IMG/VR virus record: IMGVR_UViG_3300034112_000268
Span: 1-20,525 of that record
From: a virus
DNA: 20,525 bases
Reading direction: 5' to 3' (one strand)
Shown: positions 5,486-13,253 of the stretch, in pieces
Numbering within the stretch: the first letter of the stretch is position 1
Layout: each line of letters opens with the position of its first letter
Translations under genes and position numbers: made by a program
The notes under the pieces: generated by a model
Seen by the model: the letters and a program-made list of their open reading frames with translations, nothing else
The model's database searches: none
Told to the model about the DNA's origin: nothing

Positions 5486-6363
5486 AGCGGAAATTTATGT
5501 GAATCTACTAATAGTTCATAATTATCTGACCCATCTTTTACATACCTTCTGCCATGCAAGGTCAAAATTCTGCCTCCAACTGGCTTAACTGGTGCCCCTC
5601 TTTCTATATGCCATCCCTGACTACCATCTCCATACTCTTCCTTGTATGTACCTGTAATAGCTAGGTGAATCTGCTTTTGCTGTAGTTCATAAATCCGCTT
5701 TCCTTTGTTATACTGAAGGGTATCTCTAACATCATTTCTACTTGAGTTCTCATGGATGTGACCCATCACAAAGATGTCCATGTTTTCATACATCTCTAAT
5801 GATCTTGTTAAGTTAATGGCACCACGTGTAACAATTCCTCCTAAACCGATTCCGTGATGGTACTTCAAATTTTTTGTCATTGAAGTGCTAGGTCTTAAAT
5901 CATATTTAAGAACTATCCACCCACCATATCCACCCACATATACATTGCTTTTATTCTTGTAGTTAAATAGGTCTACAAATCTTTGAAGGATGTCAGTTTC
6001 AGAATACTTAATTATAGAAGTTTCATGGTTGCCATATCCAATAACAGTTAATATTGAAGCATAAGGAGACCACCACTCTACCGCAGTTTCTACTATACTA
6101 TCTAAATACTTTGCGTTATTGTGTTCAGGCCTTATGTCTGACTTGTTGTTTCTGCGATCCATACGGCCCTGCATACAGCAAAAAAAATCCCCATTAATAA
6201 AAATAGGGATATTCTGCTCAAGGCAATAGTCAAGATGTCTCTTTAACATTTCACGATCACACTTAGGATTATCCCAGTGAATATCTGAAAGTAAAGCTAC
6301 CCGATTCTCTTCTGTTTTTAGTGAAAGAGAATGCACATTACGTGCTATTTTTATAAGTTCCAT
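5482..6363 (-). CDS. Calcineurin-like metallophosphoesterase
   Basis: A 293-residue protein with the ordered motifs of the calcineurin-like two-metal phosphoesterase superfamily. These are SDIHW (Asp27-x-His29), NGD (Asp59), GNHE (Asn112-His113), an HH pair (169-170) and GHIH (His202-x-His204). These residues would bind two divalent metals and hydrolyse a phosphoester. The substrate cannot be told: relatives include DNA nucleases (Mre11/SbcD), nucleotide phosphatases and LpxH. There is no signal peptide, so it should act in the cytoplasm. It follows the endolysin with a one-base TAATG overlap and overlaps the next gene as ATGA, an unusual place for a DNA-processing enzyme. Confidence 0.88.
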   Translation of the reverse strand: MELIKIARNVHSLSLKTEENRVALLSDIHWDNPKCDREMLKRHLDYCLEQNIPIFINGDFFCCMQGRMDRRNNKSDIRPEHNNAKYLDSIVETAVEWWSPYASILTVIGYGNHETSIIKYSETDILQRFVDLFNYKNKSNVYVGGYGGWIVLKYDLRPSTSMTKNLKYHHGIGLGGIVTRGAINLTRSLEMYENMDIFVMGHIHENSSRNDVRDTLQYNKGKRIYELQQKQIHLAITGTYKEEYGDGSQGWHIERGAPVKPVGGRILTLHGRRYVKDGSDNYELLVDSHKFPL

Positions 6364-6827
6364 TAAGGAATAGTTTGGTACACTGTTTTGCCTCCAGACC
6401 GAACGGCCTTCAGCTTTTGCTTTCTATTGCCTGTTTTAACGTAGCTAACATGAACCCAATCAGGATTAGCATCACTCCCAAATTCCCAGATAATCTGATC
6501 AAAGTCTAACCGTGAGACAATAAAGTCAAAGACCATCTTGTTAGTCACTCCGCCTTTGCTTCCATCCATATCGATGTCGATGGCTTGACCTTTGCAATGC
6601 TGGGAGGATGCGCTTCCTCCAATAAAATCATTTAAAGCCTTGGAGCGGTAACCGCTGGAAATAAAAATAGGCTCTTTAAAGTGCAATCTGATTGGCTCAA
6701 ATACTTTCTCAGCAAGTAGCTTAAAGTTCTCCAAATGCTCAGCAGTTGGCGTGTTGTCAATGCCGTGACGCTTTGCAGAATCACTTCGTGTAACTTCTGC
6801 TAGGTTTAGATGTGTGCTAATTTTCAT
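6363..6827 (-). CDS. Peptidase M15 family endolysin
   Basis: A 154-residue zinc peptidase of the M15 (D-Ala-D-Ala carboxypeptidase/endopeptidase-like) family. The zinc ligands and active site are visible: SSQHCKGQAIDID gives His77 and Asp84, and WVHVS gives His126; SSGYRS (58-62) precedes them. The length is that of a bare catalytic domain with no cell-wall binding module and no signal peptide, so release to the periplasm should need a holin. It cleaves peptide cross-links of peptidoglycan. It overlaps the PAS-protein gene by 11 nt and the phosphoesterase start by one base, placing it in the lysis operon. Confidence 0.9.
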   Translation of the reverse strand: MKISTHLNLAEVTRSDSAKRHGIDNTPTAEHLENFKLLAEKVFEPIRLHFKEPIFISSGYRSKALNDFIGGSASSQHCKGQAIDIDMDGSKGGVTNKMVFDFIVSRLDFDQIIWEFGSDANPDWVHVSYVKTGNRKQKLKAVRSGGKTVYQTIP

Positions 6828-7575
6828 TCTTAGATTTTTTATCTTCTGAGGTTGCGTATTTAATACCCATAATAGTTCCTACAATAGAAAACGCATTGGT
6901 AAGCAGTACTGAAAACATATTGCTCCACGTTGAGCCAATAATTTGAGTGTCCTTATTAGACAGGATTGCAAACGAGTACATTATAGTAGTGATAAAGCCG
7001 ACCGACATAATCACAAACAGAGCAGACTTTACGATTACTTTAATAAGTTCGTTTTGGCTTTTTTTAATCGTTGCGTCTAGGTCATTTACCGCTGCATCCT
7101 TTTCTATTTCGATTGCCGCTCTTAGCTTGTTAGAGTTTTCTAACTCTGCTTTGACCTTGGCAGAAAGTTCTTCGATTTTATTCTTGCTGACAATCGTTTC
7201 TGTAATGTCGGTTGCAATCTTCATAATCTTAGTGATTGCACCGCTTTCGTCTAGGATTGGGTTGTAGGTAGCTTGCAAGAAAATAGGACTGCCGTCAATC
7301 TTACGTCTTTCAAACTCACCCTCATAATACCTGCCGTCTCTTAGCGTCTCCCAAAACTTTGTGTAATCGTCAGACTTTGAGTATTCGTAGCTAACGAAAA
7401 TAGAATGGTGCTTGCCTATTAGCTTGTCGTGTTCATTATCGGCTAATCCCATAGCCTTCAAAAAAAGTGTATTTACTCCAAGGATAAAACCGTTTAGGTC
7501 AAAGTAAATAATCGCATTGCTACGATTAATCGCCTCCATCCTGTAAAGCAGTTCCTCCTTGCTTAGATTTTTCAT
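6817..7575 (-). CDS. PAS-domain membrane protein in the lysis cassette (252 aa)
   Basis: Residues about 17-126 form a PAS sensor domain of the chemoreceptor/aerotaxis type: IIYFDLNGFILGVN, GEFERRKIDGSPIFLQATYN and PILDESGAITK leading to the ATDIT end motif (121-125). Residues about 127-178 are a charged coiled coil. Two hydrophobic helices follow (about 179-204 and 219-240), then a lysine-rich tail (SEDKKSKNEN). The N-terminus is cytoplasmic by the positive-inside rule. No kinase, methyl-accepting or output enzyme domain is present. The gene starts in an ATGA overlap with the holin-like gene and overlaps the endolysin by 11 nt. A two-helix C-terminus with charged tail is holin-like, so a signal-responsive holin or holin regulator is possible; this is inference. 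The ligand (haem, flavin, other) is unknown. Confidence 0.8.
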   Translation of the reverse strand: MKNLSKEELLYRMEAINRSNAIIYFDLNGFILGVNTLFLKAMGLADNEHDKLIGKHHSIFVSYEYSKSDDYTKFWETLRDGRYYEGEFERRKIDGSPIFLQATYNPILDESGAITKIMKIATDITETIVSKNKIEELSAKVKAELENSNKLRAAIEIEKDAAVNDLDATIKKSQNELIKVIVKSALFVIMSVGFITTIMYSFAILSNKDTQIIGSTWSNMFSVLLTNAFSIVGTIMGIKYATSEDKKSKNEN

Positions 7576-7796
7576 TCCTTCTTAAATATCTTTTCGGCTG
7601 CACTAATGCCCAAGGCAGCAGCAGACAAAGCTGCAACAGAATAAACCAAAGCCTCGCTTGGCTCGTTTACTGCATCGTGATTAGCATACAACGTGTAGCA
7701 CAAAGCTACTGCTGAGAATACTCCTACAAATCGTTTGCTGGATGCCTGTCCGTTTTCAGATAGAAAACCACTAGACCACTCGAAAAACTTTTTCAT
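7572..7796 (-). CDS. Holin-like small membrane protein (74 aa)
   Basis: A 74-residue protein with an amphipathic N-terminus (MKKFFEWSSGFLSENGQASSKRF). It has two membrane helices, about 23-40 and 48-66, joined by a polar acidic loop, and a basic end (EKIFKKE). The NGQASSKRFVG junction and overall size match proteins of Bacteroidota phages often annotated as putative holins, from memory. It should form pores that release the downstream endolysin. It overlaps both the 41-aa gene upstream and the PAS gene downstream as ATGA. Confidence 0.7.
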   Translation of the reverse strand: MKKFFEWSSGFLSENGQASSKRFVGVFSAVALCYTLYANHDAVNEPSEALVYSVAALSAAALGISAAEKIFKKE

Positions 7797-7918
7797 CTGC
7801 CTTGACCTCTGTATTTACTTACCTTTTTACCTTTAGGTGTATTTAGATTCTTTGCTTTGCCCTCTCGCTTCTTTCCAAATGCAGATGGCTTGCTATTAGC
7901 ATTACTTCCCTTCTTCAT
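7793..7918 (-). CDS. Very basic 41-aa small protein
   Basis: A short ORF joining the two membrane-protein genes: it overlaps the upstream gene by 17 nt and the holin-like start by ATGA. The product starts MKKGSNANSKPSAFGKK and ends SKYRGQGR. About a third of its residues are Lys or Arg, and none of it is hydrophobic enough for a membrane. The precise fit between neighbours and translation starts argues that it is real. I recall similar basic peptides ending YRGQGR near lysis genes in Bacteroidota phages, but no function. It could bind nucleic acid or acidic membrane surfaces. Confidence 0.6.
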   Translation of the reverse strand: MKKGSNANSKPSAFGKKREGKAKNLNTPKGKKVSKYRGQGR

Positions 7919-8105
7919 CTTTTCTTTTTTCGTAGACTGCTTTCTCGTTTTTAATCTTGTAGACTAGGTAGACAATTGAAAGCAAAGAGATAATCATGGT
8001 GAGAACCACATTTAGTAAATCTATCCCGATGGCTTGAAAAACATTTGCCACAAATGCCACAAGTGTGGATGGTACTCCTATTTCGTCTTTTTGCAATAAA
8101 TTCAT
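7902..8105 (-). CDS. Small membrane protein, second holin candidate (67 aa)
   Basis: First gene of the lysis operon. The ATG at 8105 (MNLLQKDEIG) is preferred over the TTG at 8114. The 67-residue product has a weakly hydrophobic stretch (residues about 12-22) and a strong helix (about 26-51, LLNVVLTMIISLLSIVYLVY), then a charged tail (KIKNEKAVYEKRKDEEGK). This architecture fits a small holin, antiholin or pinholin. It overlaps the basic 41-aa gene by 17 nt. Confidence 0.6.
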   Translation of the reverse strand: MNLLQKDEIGVPSTLVAFVANVFQAIGIDLLNVVLTMIISLLSIVYLVYKIKNEKAVYEKRKDEEGK

Positions 8106-8129
8106 TTTTATCAATCGCTAATCGTTTAC

Positions 8130-8137
8130 CAAAAATA
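8130..8137 (-). promoter_or_regulatory. Possible -7 element of the lysis operon promoter
   Basis: On the - strand TATTTTTG fits the Bacteroidota -7 consensus TAnnTTTG and lies 24 nt before the ATG of the first lysis gene, just after the upstream terminator. No good TTG/TTTG is seen 19-21 nt further upstream, where the sequence is a T-run, so this is a weak call. Confidence 0.35.
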
Positions 8138-8154
8138 AGGCATTTAATAGGAAA

Positions 8155-8179
8155 TAAAAAAGGGCTATTTCTAGCCCTC
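8155..8179 (-). terminator. Strong rho-independent terminator of the tail-fibre operon
   Basis: On the - strand AGGGCTA, loop GAAA, TAGCCCT form a perfect 7-bp stem followed at once by a T-run and TATTTCC. It lies 25 nt after the last gene of the tail block and separates structural from lysis genes. Confidence 0.88.
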
Positions 8180-8203
8180 TAAATCACTTGGTAGGTGTTA
8201 CCA

Positions 8204-8491
8204 TTACTTTTCCTTTAAAGCCTCGTAGAGAGGTCCTAAAACAAGCACAGTAAAGCCTTTAGCCTTTACCTTCTCTTTGATTAGGTCAGCATCGGATTTG
8301 CTTACTTCAATCTCTCCTGTGGAGTAGTAGATTTTCTTAGCCAACTCGTAAAGACGAATCGGGTCTTCTTTCTCCTCGGCAGCAAACAATGCGTTTCCTA
8401 CCATTTTAGAAAGGAGCATCTCTTCGCCTTTCTCGTTTTGGATTGCGTTGCCCTCGATGTCAGTTAGGGCGATTGCTAGATTTACATTCAT
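8204..8491 (-). CDS. Small phage protein downstream of the tail fibre (95 aa)
   Basis: A 95-residue soluble protein (MNVNLAIALTDIEGNAIQNE) with an N-terminal strand-turn-strand and three predicted helices (KMVGNALFAA, PIRLYELAKKIYYS, SDADLIKEKVKA). It starts in an ATGA overlap with the previous gene and is followed by a terminator. I recall similar proteins after tail genes in Bacteroidota and Firmicutes phages with no proven function; a tail-assembly role is a guess from position. Confidence 0.65.
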   Translation of the reverse strand: MNVNLAIALTDIEGNAIQNEKGEEMLLSKMVGNALFAAEEKEDPIRLYELAKKIYYSTGEIEVSKSDADLIKEKVKAKGFTVLVLGPLYEALKEK

Positions 8492-8772
8492 GGTACAAGT
8501 GTAAGGTTTAATTTTTCGGCAATATACTCAAACGCATAATCATTGGAGCCGTTCCACTCTAAATAATCTTCTCCACTTAGAGAAATATTGCCTTCAGCAA
8601 CTGACTGACCTACTGAGATTGGCATTGCCTCTGTTCCTTGACCGCCTGTCATTAGTTGGTAATAGAAAGTGCAAGCACTCTCAAGGTTGTCGTTTACGAT
8701 GATTGCGTTTAGCAGACTAGCCTCTAGCTGCTCTCCGTTCTTCCACACTTGTACTGGTTCGATTTGTTTCAT
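8488..8772 (-). CDS. Small tail-fibre-associated protein (94 aa)
   Basis: The ATG at 8772 is preferred (MKQIEPVQVWKNG); the longer frame from 8820 would overlap the fibre gene with unlikely sequence. The 94-residue product is mixed alpha/beta with several aromatic residues (CTFYYQLMTGGQ, EDYLEWNGSNDYAFEYIAE). It sits 13 nt after the fibre gene and overlaps the next gene by ATGA. Position suggests a fibre assembly or attachment factor; no known domain recognised. Confidence 0.65.
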   Translation of the reverse strand: MKQIEPVQVWKNGEQLEASLLNAIIVNDNLESACTFYYQLMTGGQGTEAMPISVGQSVAEGNISLSGEDYLEWNGSNDYAFEYIAEKLNLTLVP

Positions 8773-8785
8773 TTGTTGTATTGTT

Positions 8786-11700
8786 TTAAAGTTTAACTGC
8801 TCCAATAGCGTATAAATCATCGCCTATTTGTACTGTAATCTGATGGTCTTCTGTTGGCTGAGTTCCAGCAGAAGCTCTTCCTAATTTCCACGCATCACTC
8901 TTAATCGTGTTAACTCCAGGCCTGTAGGTAGTAATTGTGTTGGTAAAGGTATTGCCGCCAACTCTTAATTTGTCGCTTGTATCTGTATCAGTTCCAATTA
9001 ATACATTACCATTGACACTAATTCTCATTCTTAATTCATCTGCTAAATATCTACCATAAAATGAGATTGATTTAGCAGGTCCGCTAGTAAGGTTTGATGC
9101 ATAGAAAGCTAAAGCATTAGAATTATTTATAATTCTAGCGCCAGATAAATCACCAGTTTCTTGACCTCTAAATAATATGTCTCCTACTGATGTTAAAATA
9201 AGTTTTTGACTACTATTAGTGCTAAATGCAATTGTATTTGCGCTATCTAAGTACATTCCATTTGTTGGAACAGTTGAACTTGTTGGAACAAAAGACCCAG
9301 CCGTAACCGAAGAGGAGAAGGTAGCTGCTCCAGTTACCCCAAAAGCACCATTTTGAATTGATACTAATCTTGTTCCATTTTGAGAAACAATACCAAAACC
9401 TGCATTAGAACTATATCTTAAATCTCCACTTGTTAAATATAATTGACTTGATGCCCCTATTGTTACATCACTTGAGAACGTAGCTGCGCCTGTGCCTGCA
9501 ATAGTCAACCTTGTTACACCATCGGTTGAAAACACCATAGGTCTATTGGCATTACCAAAAAAATTGTATGCGTATGCACCTCTTCCAAATGAACTGCCAG
9601 CAGAATTATCTATACCAACATATAGTTGACCTCCGTCATTGAGATATCCTGAAAATGCAGAGTTTGTACCTGTTGATGGTTGAGCTAAAAATTGACCAAA
9701 ACTTGTAGTTACACTACCGCTAAAGGTAGCTGCGCCTGTGGATTCTACAGAAAATACATTTGAACCACCGCCATTTACTCTAAAATAAATACCTCTGCCT
9801 GTTGCTGCATTAATATAAATTCCATCAGATTGGTCATTTGCTGCAAAGATTCTATTAAAACCATTTGAGTTTGTTCCAAATGCAAATGTTCTATAAGCAC
9901 CACCAAATGTTTGGTCAGTACCAATTACTGTCCCATTTATAATAGCATTCCCCTGAACCAACAATCCTTGCGCAGGTGCTGCCGATGGTGTTCCAATAGA
10001 TAGTCCGCTATTAGACCCCAAGGTCATAGCTTGGGTGAAGGTTATAGCATTGCCTGCCGTTCCTGAAGGAGCGTTGAACCAAATGTGTTGTCCGCCACTA
10101 GAACCTATATCATATCTATTAGCAAAACCATTGTTAGCATATCTATATGCGCCATCAAAATAATAATTTGATGATAATTGAACAGAATTAATTCCTAGTC
10201 CCCAAAAAGAATTCCCAAGAGTTCCAACTTCAATAGCTTTAAATGCCCCCCACGCACTCGGTGTAACTCCTAAGCCAAGGTTGCCTGATGGAGTAATAGT
10301 TACTAAATCAGTAGAGGCAGTTGTATTTCTTATTTGAAAAGTATTAGAAATATTACCTCTAACAATTATCTCGTATCCTTGAGTGGTATTACTAAGGTTA
10401 AATCCTGGGAATCCAGTTGCTCCATTACCCGTAACAAAAACTCTTGGAGAAGCAAAATTTTCAATTGTTATATTACCATCTAAAAAAGTATATCTTAAAT
10501 TACTAGATACTCTTTGTATGGTAAATCCATTACTTACTCCTGACATTCCTGCTCTGAATATATCAGAATCAGCAGCAGATGATGCAAGTAAATCAAGCCT
10601 GTAACCAGGACTAGCGGTTCCTACTCCTAGCCTATCATTTGTAGAGTCCCAAAATAGGTTAGACTCTCCTGTAATGCTGCTTGTTCCGTTAAAGAAAGCA
10701 ACCTGTCCGCTTGTCCCTGTACCTGTTACTGGAGTAAGATTTCCTGAATGCCATAATTTTGACCATGCAGTTGTTGCACTATTGTTTGTTTTTCTGACAT
10801 AAAATTCTTGGTCGAAGAAACTTCCTGCAATCTGCATTGCGTAATTATTTGAATCATTTGTATGTCTTGATTCAATTAAATGCTGCCAGCTATTCGCCCC
10901 ACTATAATAGTTTACAGGAGAAACGGTCTCAAAGAAACCACTTCTTGCTCCTGCATTGCCTTGTAAACCAGCATCGTCACGGGTTAAGGTTCTTTGACCT
11001 GAAATATTTGCCCAATCAGGAGTTATCGTAACCGCAGTTCCAATGCTTGTAATTCTACCTTTTGCGTCAACGGTAAATGGTCTTACTTGAGTAGCTGAAT
11101 CGTTGTATGTGCCAGCAGTAACACCGCTATTTGCTAAGACAACTGTTATAGCAGTTGCACCACTACCTGTTGCATCACCGCTTAAAGTTATGGTTTGGTT
11201 TCCTGTTAGGTAAGTCGAGTTGTCGTAGCTTATTGTCGTACCACTAATCTTAACAAAACCTGTCCCGTTTAACGCTTGTTGCTTTGAGTTAAATGTACTC
11301 CAATCCGTTCCGCTCAATGCTCCAGTTACTCCTGCACTTGCTAGACCTAAAGACAACTGTTGACCTGATAATCCAAGTCCATTAGCCGTTCCTAATGTAA
11401 CATTTCCAGTATTAGTTCCGCTTAAATTAGAACCACTAATTGCACCACTTACAATTAAATCTGAAGTAGTGTTAGTGGTCGGAACCAATCTCATTGCATT
11501 ATAAACAGATGCTCCTGATGGAGTAAATCTCCATCTCCATTCATCATTTAGATTATCATCAGATAAATTAAAATCAAAGAATGTTGATGTGCCTGATATT
11601 GTAGTTGTTATTGATGCTGAATCGTTAACATGAGCAACAAATGTAATTCCTGTTATTCCTGTTAAACCCTGATTAGCAGAAGCTGCTTGGATTGGAGTTG

Positions 11701-13252
11701 TTCCTAAATAATAATCCCCATTTGCGGCAATTACTGAACCTGTTCTTCCAAATACACTAGAAACTCCTGTTACTAAAGAACCAATGTTTCCGTTTAGCTT
11801 TTGAATAGCTGAAAGAATAGAATCAGCAGCACTAATTGTCCCTGCACCACTAGTATATCCTGTAAGCGTAGAAGCAATAGCTCTAGCATTAGTAAAGTAA
11901 AGGTTACCACTCTCAGGAACCGCTGCCGTGTTTAGCGTCTGAAATGTCTTATCTCCTCTAAAGTACTGAGCAGTAGTTCCAGCAGTTATAGCGTTTTCCT
12001 TGCTATTAAAAGTAGTCCAATCCGTTGAAGACAAAGCACCATTCTGACCGCTTGTAGCTAGTTGCAGACTAAGCTGCTGAGTAGACAAGCTAAGACCATT
12101 TGCAGTCCCTAAAGTCACCGCATTGTGTCTTGCTGCCGTATTTGCAGCGACATCGGTATTTGCACTTACTCTTGCCTCGGTATAATAAAGGTTAGTATTC
12201 TCAGTTACCTGACTAGTGTTGTAATCTCCATTAGCAGCAATAACATTGCCTGTTCTGCCAAAGACACTACTTACCGCATCCGTGTTATCTACCTTCTGCC
12301 AAGCACTTCCGTTAGAGATAATCCAATCGCCAACCTCAAAGCTGATCCCTGCAAATGTTCCTGCCGTGCTTACAATGTAGTAGTAGCCCTTAGTTCCTGA
12401 TGCAGGAGGGTTAGCTAATGTAGGAGTATTCGTTGCTGCGTTCCATAATCCTTGGTAGTTGACATTACCAATCAACGCATCGTTAATCTGAGCCAATGGA
12501 ACCTTGCCGTTGCCATCTAGTGATGCATAGCCGTTCGGTTGTCCTTTCTCAGAGGTTACCTGATAAATCGAGTTATCGTAGGTTATCGTTGTACCACTTG
12601 CCTTGACAAAGCCTGTGCCGTTAAGTTGTGCCTGGGCTCCTACATCAGAACGAGTTTCGCTTGGAGTTCTTTGATGAACTACACCACCGCTAATCGTTAA
12701 AAAGTTTCCTGTGGCATTGCTTACAGAAGACAAAGACAAATCTACCAATGCAGTTCTGCCTCCAACAACCGCCATAGCATTACCGCTGCCGCTAGTTTTA
12801 GTGACTAGCAAAGCCTCTCCATTTCCTCCCTTGGTAACTTTTACACCAATTCCGCTTCCGCTTGTATGGTTTACAGTTAGCGTGTCGCTTGAGCCGTTGT
12901 TTGCAAATGTACCTCTCTCAGCCGTCAAATCGTGCGTTCCTAAATCAACATCCGCAGTCGCTCCTGTATATGGAACATATCCTGTTAGAGAAGGGAAGTT
13001 CTGTAAACTACCATCGCCTCTAATATACTGATCAGTAGTTCCTGCACCTGTAACTGCAATTGTTCCGTTAGAAGTCAACGGAGAATTAGCTACCGAAAAC
13101 GCAGAAGGCATTGTAAGACCTACTGAGTTCAGAGAAGTGCCAGGAGGGTTAACAGGAGGCAAGGTCTCACCCTGCTCAACACCTGGGCTACTTGGTGATA
13201 CACCTGTTCTTACTTTCTTCGCTGAGAAAAACTTACCTGATACATCTGCCAT
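8786..13252 (-). CDS. Large tail fibre protein (1488 aa)
   Basis: A 1488-residue Gly/Ser/Thr/Asn-rich beta-structured protein, the receptor-binding fibre of the tail tip. After a linker with PPVNPPG come fibre signatures: YVPYTGATADVDLGTHDL, two SSVFGRTGxVIAANGDY units, two long GTANGLxLSxQQLSL...TDWxTFNSK units, two LNGTGFVKxSGTTIxYDNS units, and C-terminal repeats GVGTASPGYRL and TGAATFSxxVT. It ends ITVQIGDDLYAIGAVKL. I see no C-terminal S74 intramolecular chaperone, so maturation may depend on the small genes just downstream. The N-terminal half (right side) is richer in GC than the C-terminal half, consistent with exchange of receptor-binding modules. One base separates it from the upstream tail gene. 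Confidence 0.88.
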   Translation of the reverse strand: MADVSGKFFSAKKVRTGVSPSSPGVEQGETLPPVNPPGTSLNSVGLTMPSAFSVANSPLTSNGTIAVTGAGTTDQYIRGDGSLQNFPSLTGYVPYTGATADVDLGTHDLTAERGTFANNGSSDTLTVNHTSGSGIGVKVTKGGNGEALLVTKTSGSGNAMAVVGGRTALVDLSLSSVSNATGNFLTISGGVVHQRTPSETRSDVGAQAQLNGTGFVKASGTTITYDNSIYQVTSEKGQPNGYASLDGNGKVPLAQINDALIGNVNYQGLWNAATNTPTLANPPASGTKGYYYIVSTAGTFAGISFEVGDWIISNGSAWQKVDNTDAVSSVFGRTGNVIAANGDYNTSQVTENTNLYYTEARVSANTDVAANTAARHNAVTLGTANGLSLSTQQLSLQLATSGQNGALSSTDWTTFNSKENAITAGTTAQYFRGDKTFQTLNTAAVPESGNLYFTNARAIASTLTGYTSGAGTISAADSILSAIQKLNGNIGSLVTGVSSVFGRTGSVIAANGDYYLGTTPIQAASANQGLTGITGITFVAHVNDSASITTTISGTSTFFDFNLSDDNLNDEWRWRFTPSGASVYNAMRLVPTTNTTSDLIVSGAISGSNLSGTNTGNVTLGTANGLGLSGQQLSLGLASAGVTGALSGTDWSTFNSKQQALNGTGFVKISGTTISYDNSTYLTGNQTITLSGDATGSGATAITVVLANSGVTAGTYNDSATQVRPFTVDAKGRITSIGTAVTITPDWANISGQRTLTRDDAGLQGNAGARSGFFETVSPVNYYSGANSWQHLIESRHTNDSNNYAMQIAGSFFDQEFYVRKTNNSATTAWSKLWHSGNLTPVTGTGTSGQVAFFNGTSSITGESNLFWDSTNDRLGVGTASPGYRLDLLASSAADSDIFRAGMSGVSNGFTIQRVSSNLRYTFLDGNITIENFASPRVFVTGNGATGFPGFNLSNTTQGYEIIVRGNISNTFQIRNTTASTDLVTITPSGNLGLGVTPSAWGAFKAIEVGTLGNSFWGLGINSVQLSSNYYFDGAYRYANNGFANRYDIGSSGGQHIWFNAPSGTAGNAITFTQAMTLGSNSGLSIGTPSAAPAQGLLVQGNAIINGTVIGTDQTFGGAYRTFAFGTNSNGFNRIFAANDQSDGIYINAATGRGIYFRVNGGGSNVFSVESTGAATFSGSVTTSFGQFLAQPSTGTNSAFSGYLNDGGQLYVGIDNSAGSSFGRGAYAYNFFGNANRPMVFSTDGVTRLTIAGTGAATFSSDVTIGASSQLYLTSGDLRYSSNAGFGIVSQNGTRLVSIQNGAFGVTGAATFSSSVTAGSFVPTSSTVPTNGMYLDSANTIAFSTNSSQKLILTSVGDILFRGQETGDLSGARIINNSNALAFYASNLTSGPAKSISFYGRYLADELRMRISVNGNVLIGTDTDTSDKLRVGGNTFTNTITTYRPGVNTIKSDAWKLGRASAGTQPTEDHQITVQIGDDLYAIGAVKL
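11271..11399 (-). repeat. Tail-fibre internal repeat, copy 2
   Basis: Encodes a unit starting GTANGLGLSGQQLSLGL and ending TDWSTFNSKQQAL, closely matching the unit at 11991-12119. The copies are diverged in DNA but aligned in protein, indicating an old duplication of a structural module. Confidence 0.75.
11991..12119 (-). repeat. Tail-fibre internal repeat, copy 1
   Basis: Encodes a unit starting GTANGLSLSTQQLSLQL and ending TDWTTFNSKENAI, the partner of the copy at 11271-11399. Both are preceded by trimer-like beta segments and lie in the N-terminal half of the fibre. Confidence 0.75.
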
Positions 13253-13253
13253 A

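Noticed and set aside
6947-7267. 106-codon + strand ORF opposite the PAS protein
   Set aside because: Hydrophobic antisense of a coiled-coil and membrane region; no supporting features.
8488-8820. Longer 110-aa start for the fibre-associated gene
   Set aside because: Would overlap the fibre gene; ATG 8772 gives a natural N-terminus and spacing.
12125-12400. 91-codon + strand ORF inside the fibre gene (also ORFs at 10383, 10837 and 12711)
   Set aside because: Antisense of repetitive fibre sequence; composition explained by the fibre codons.
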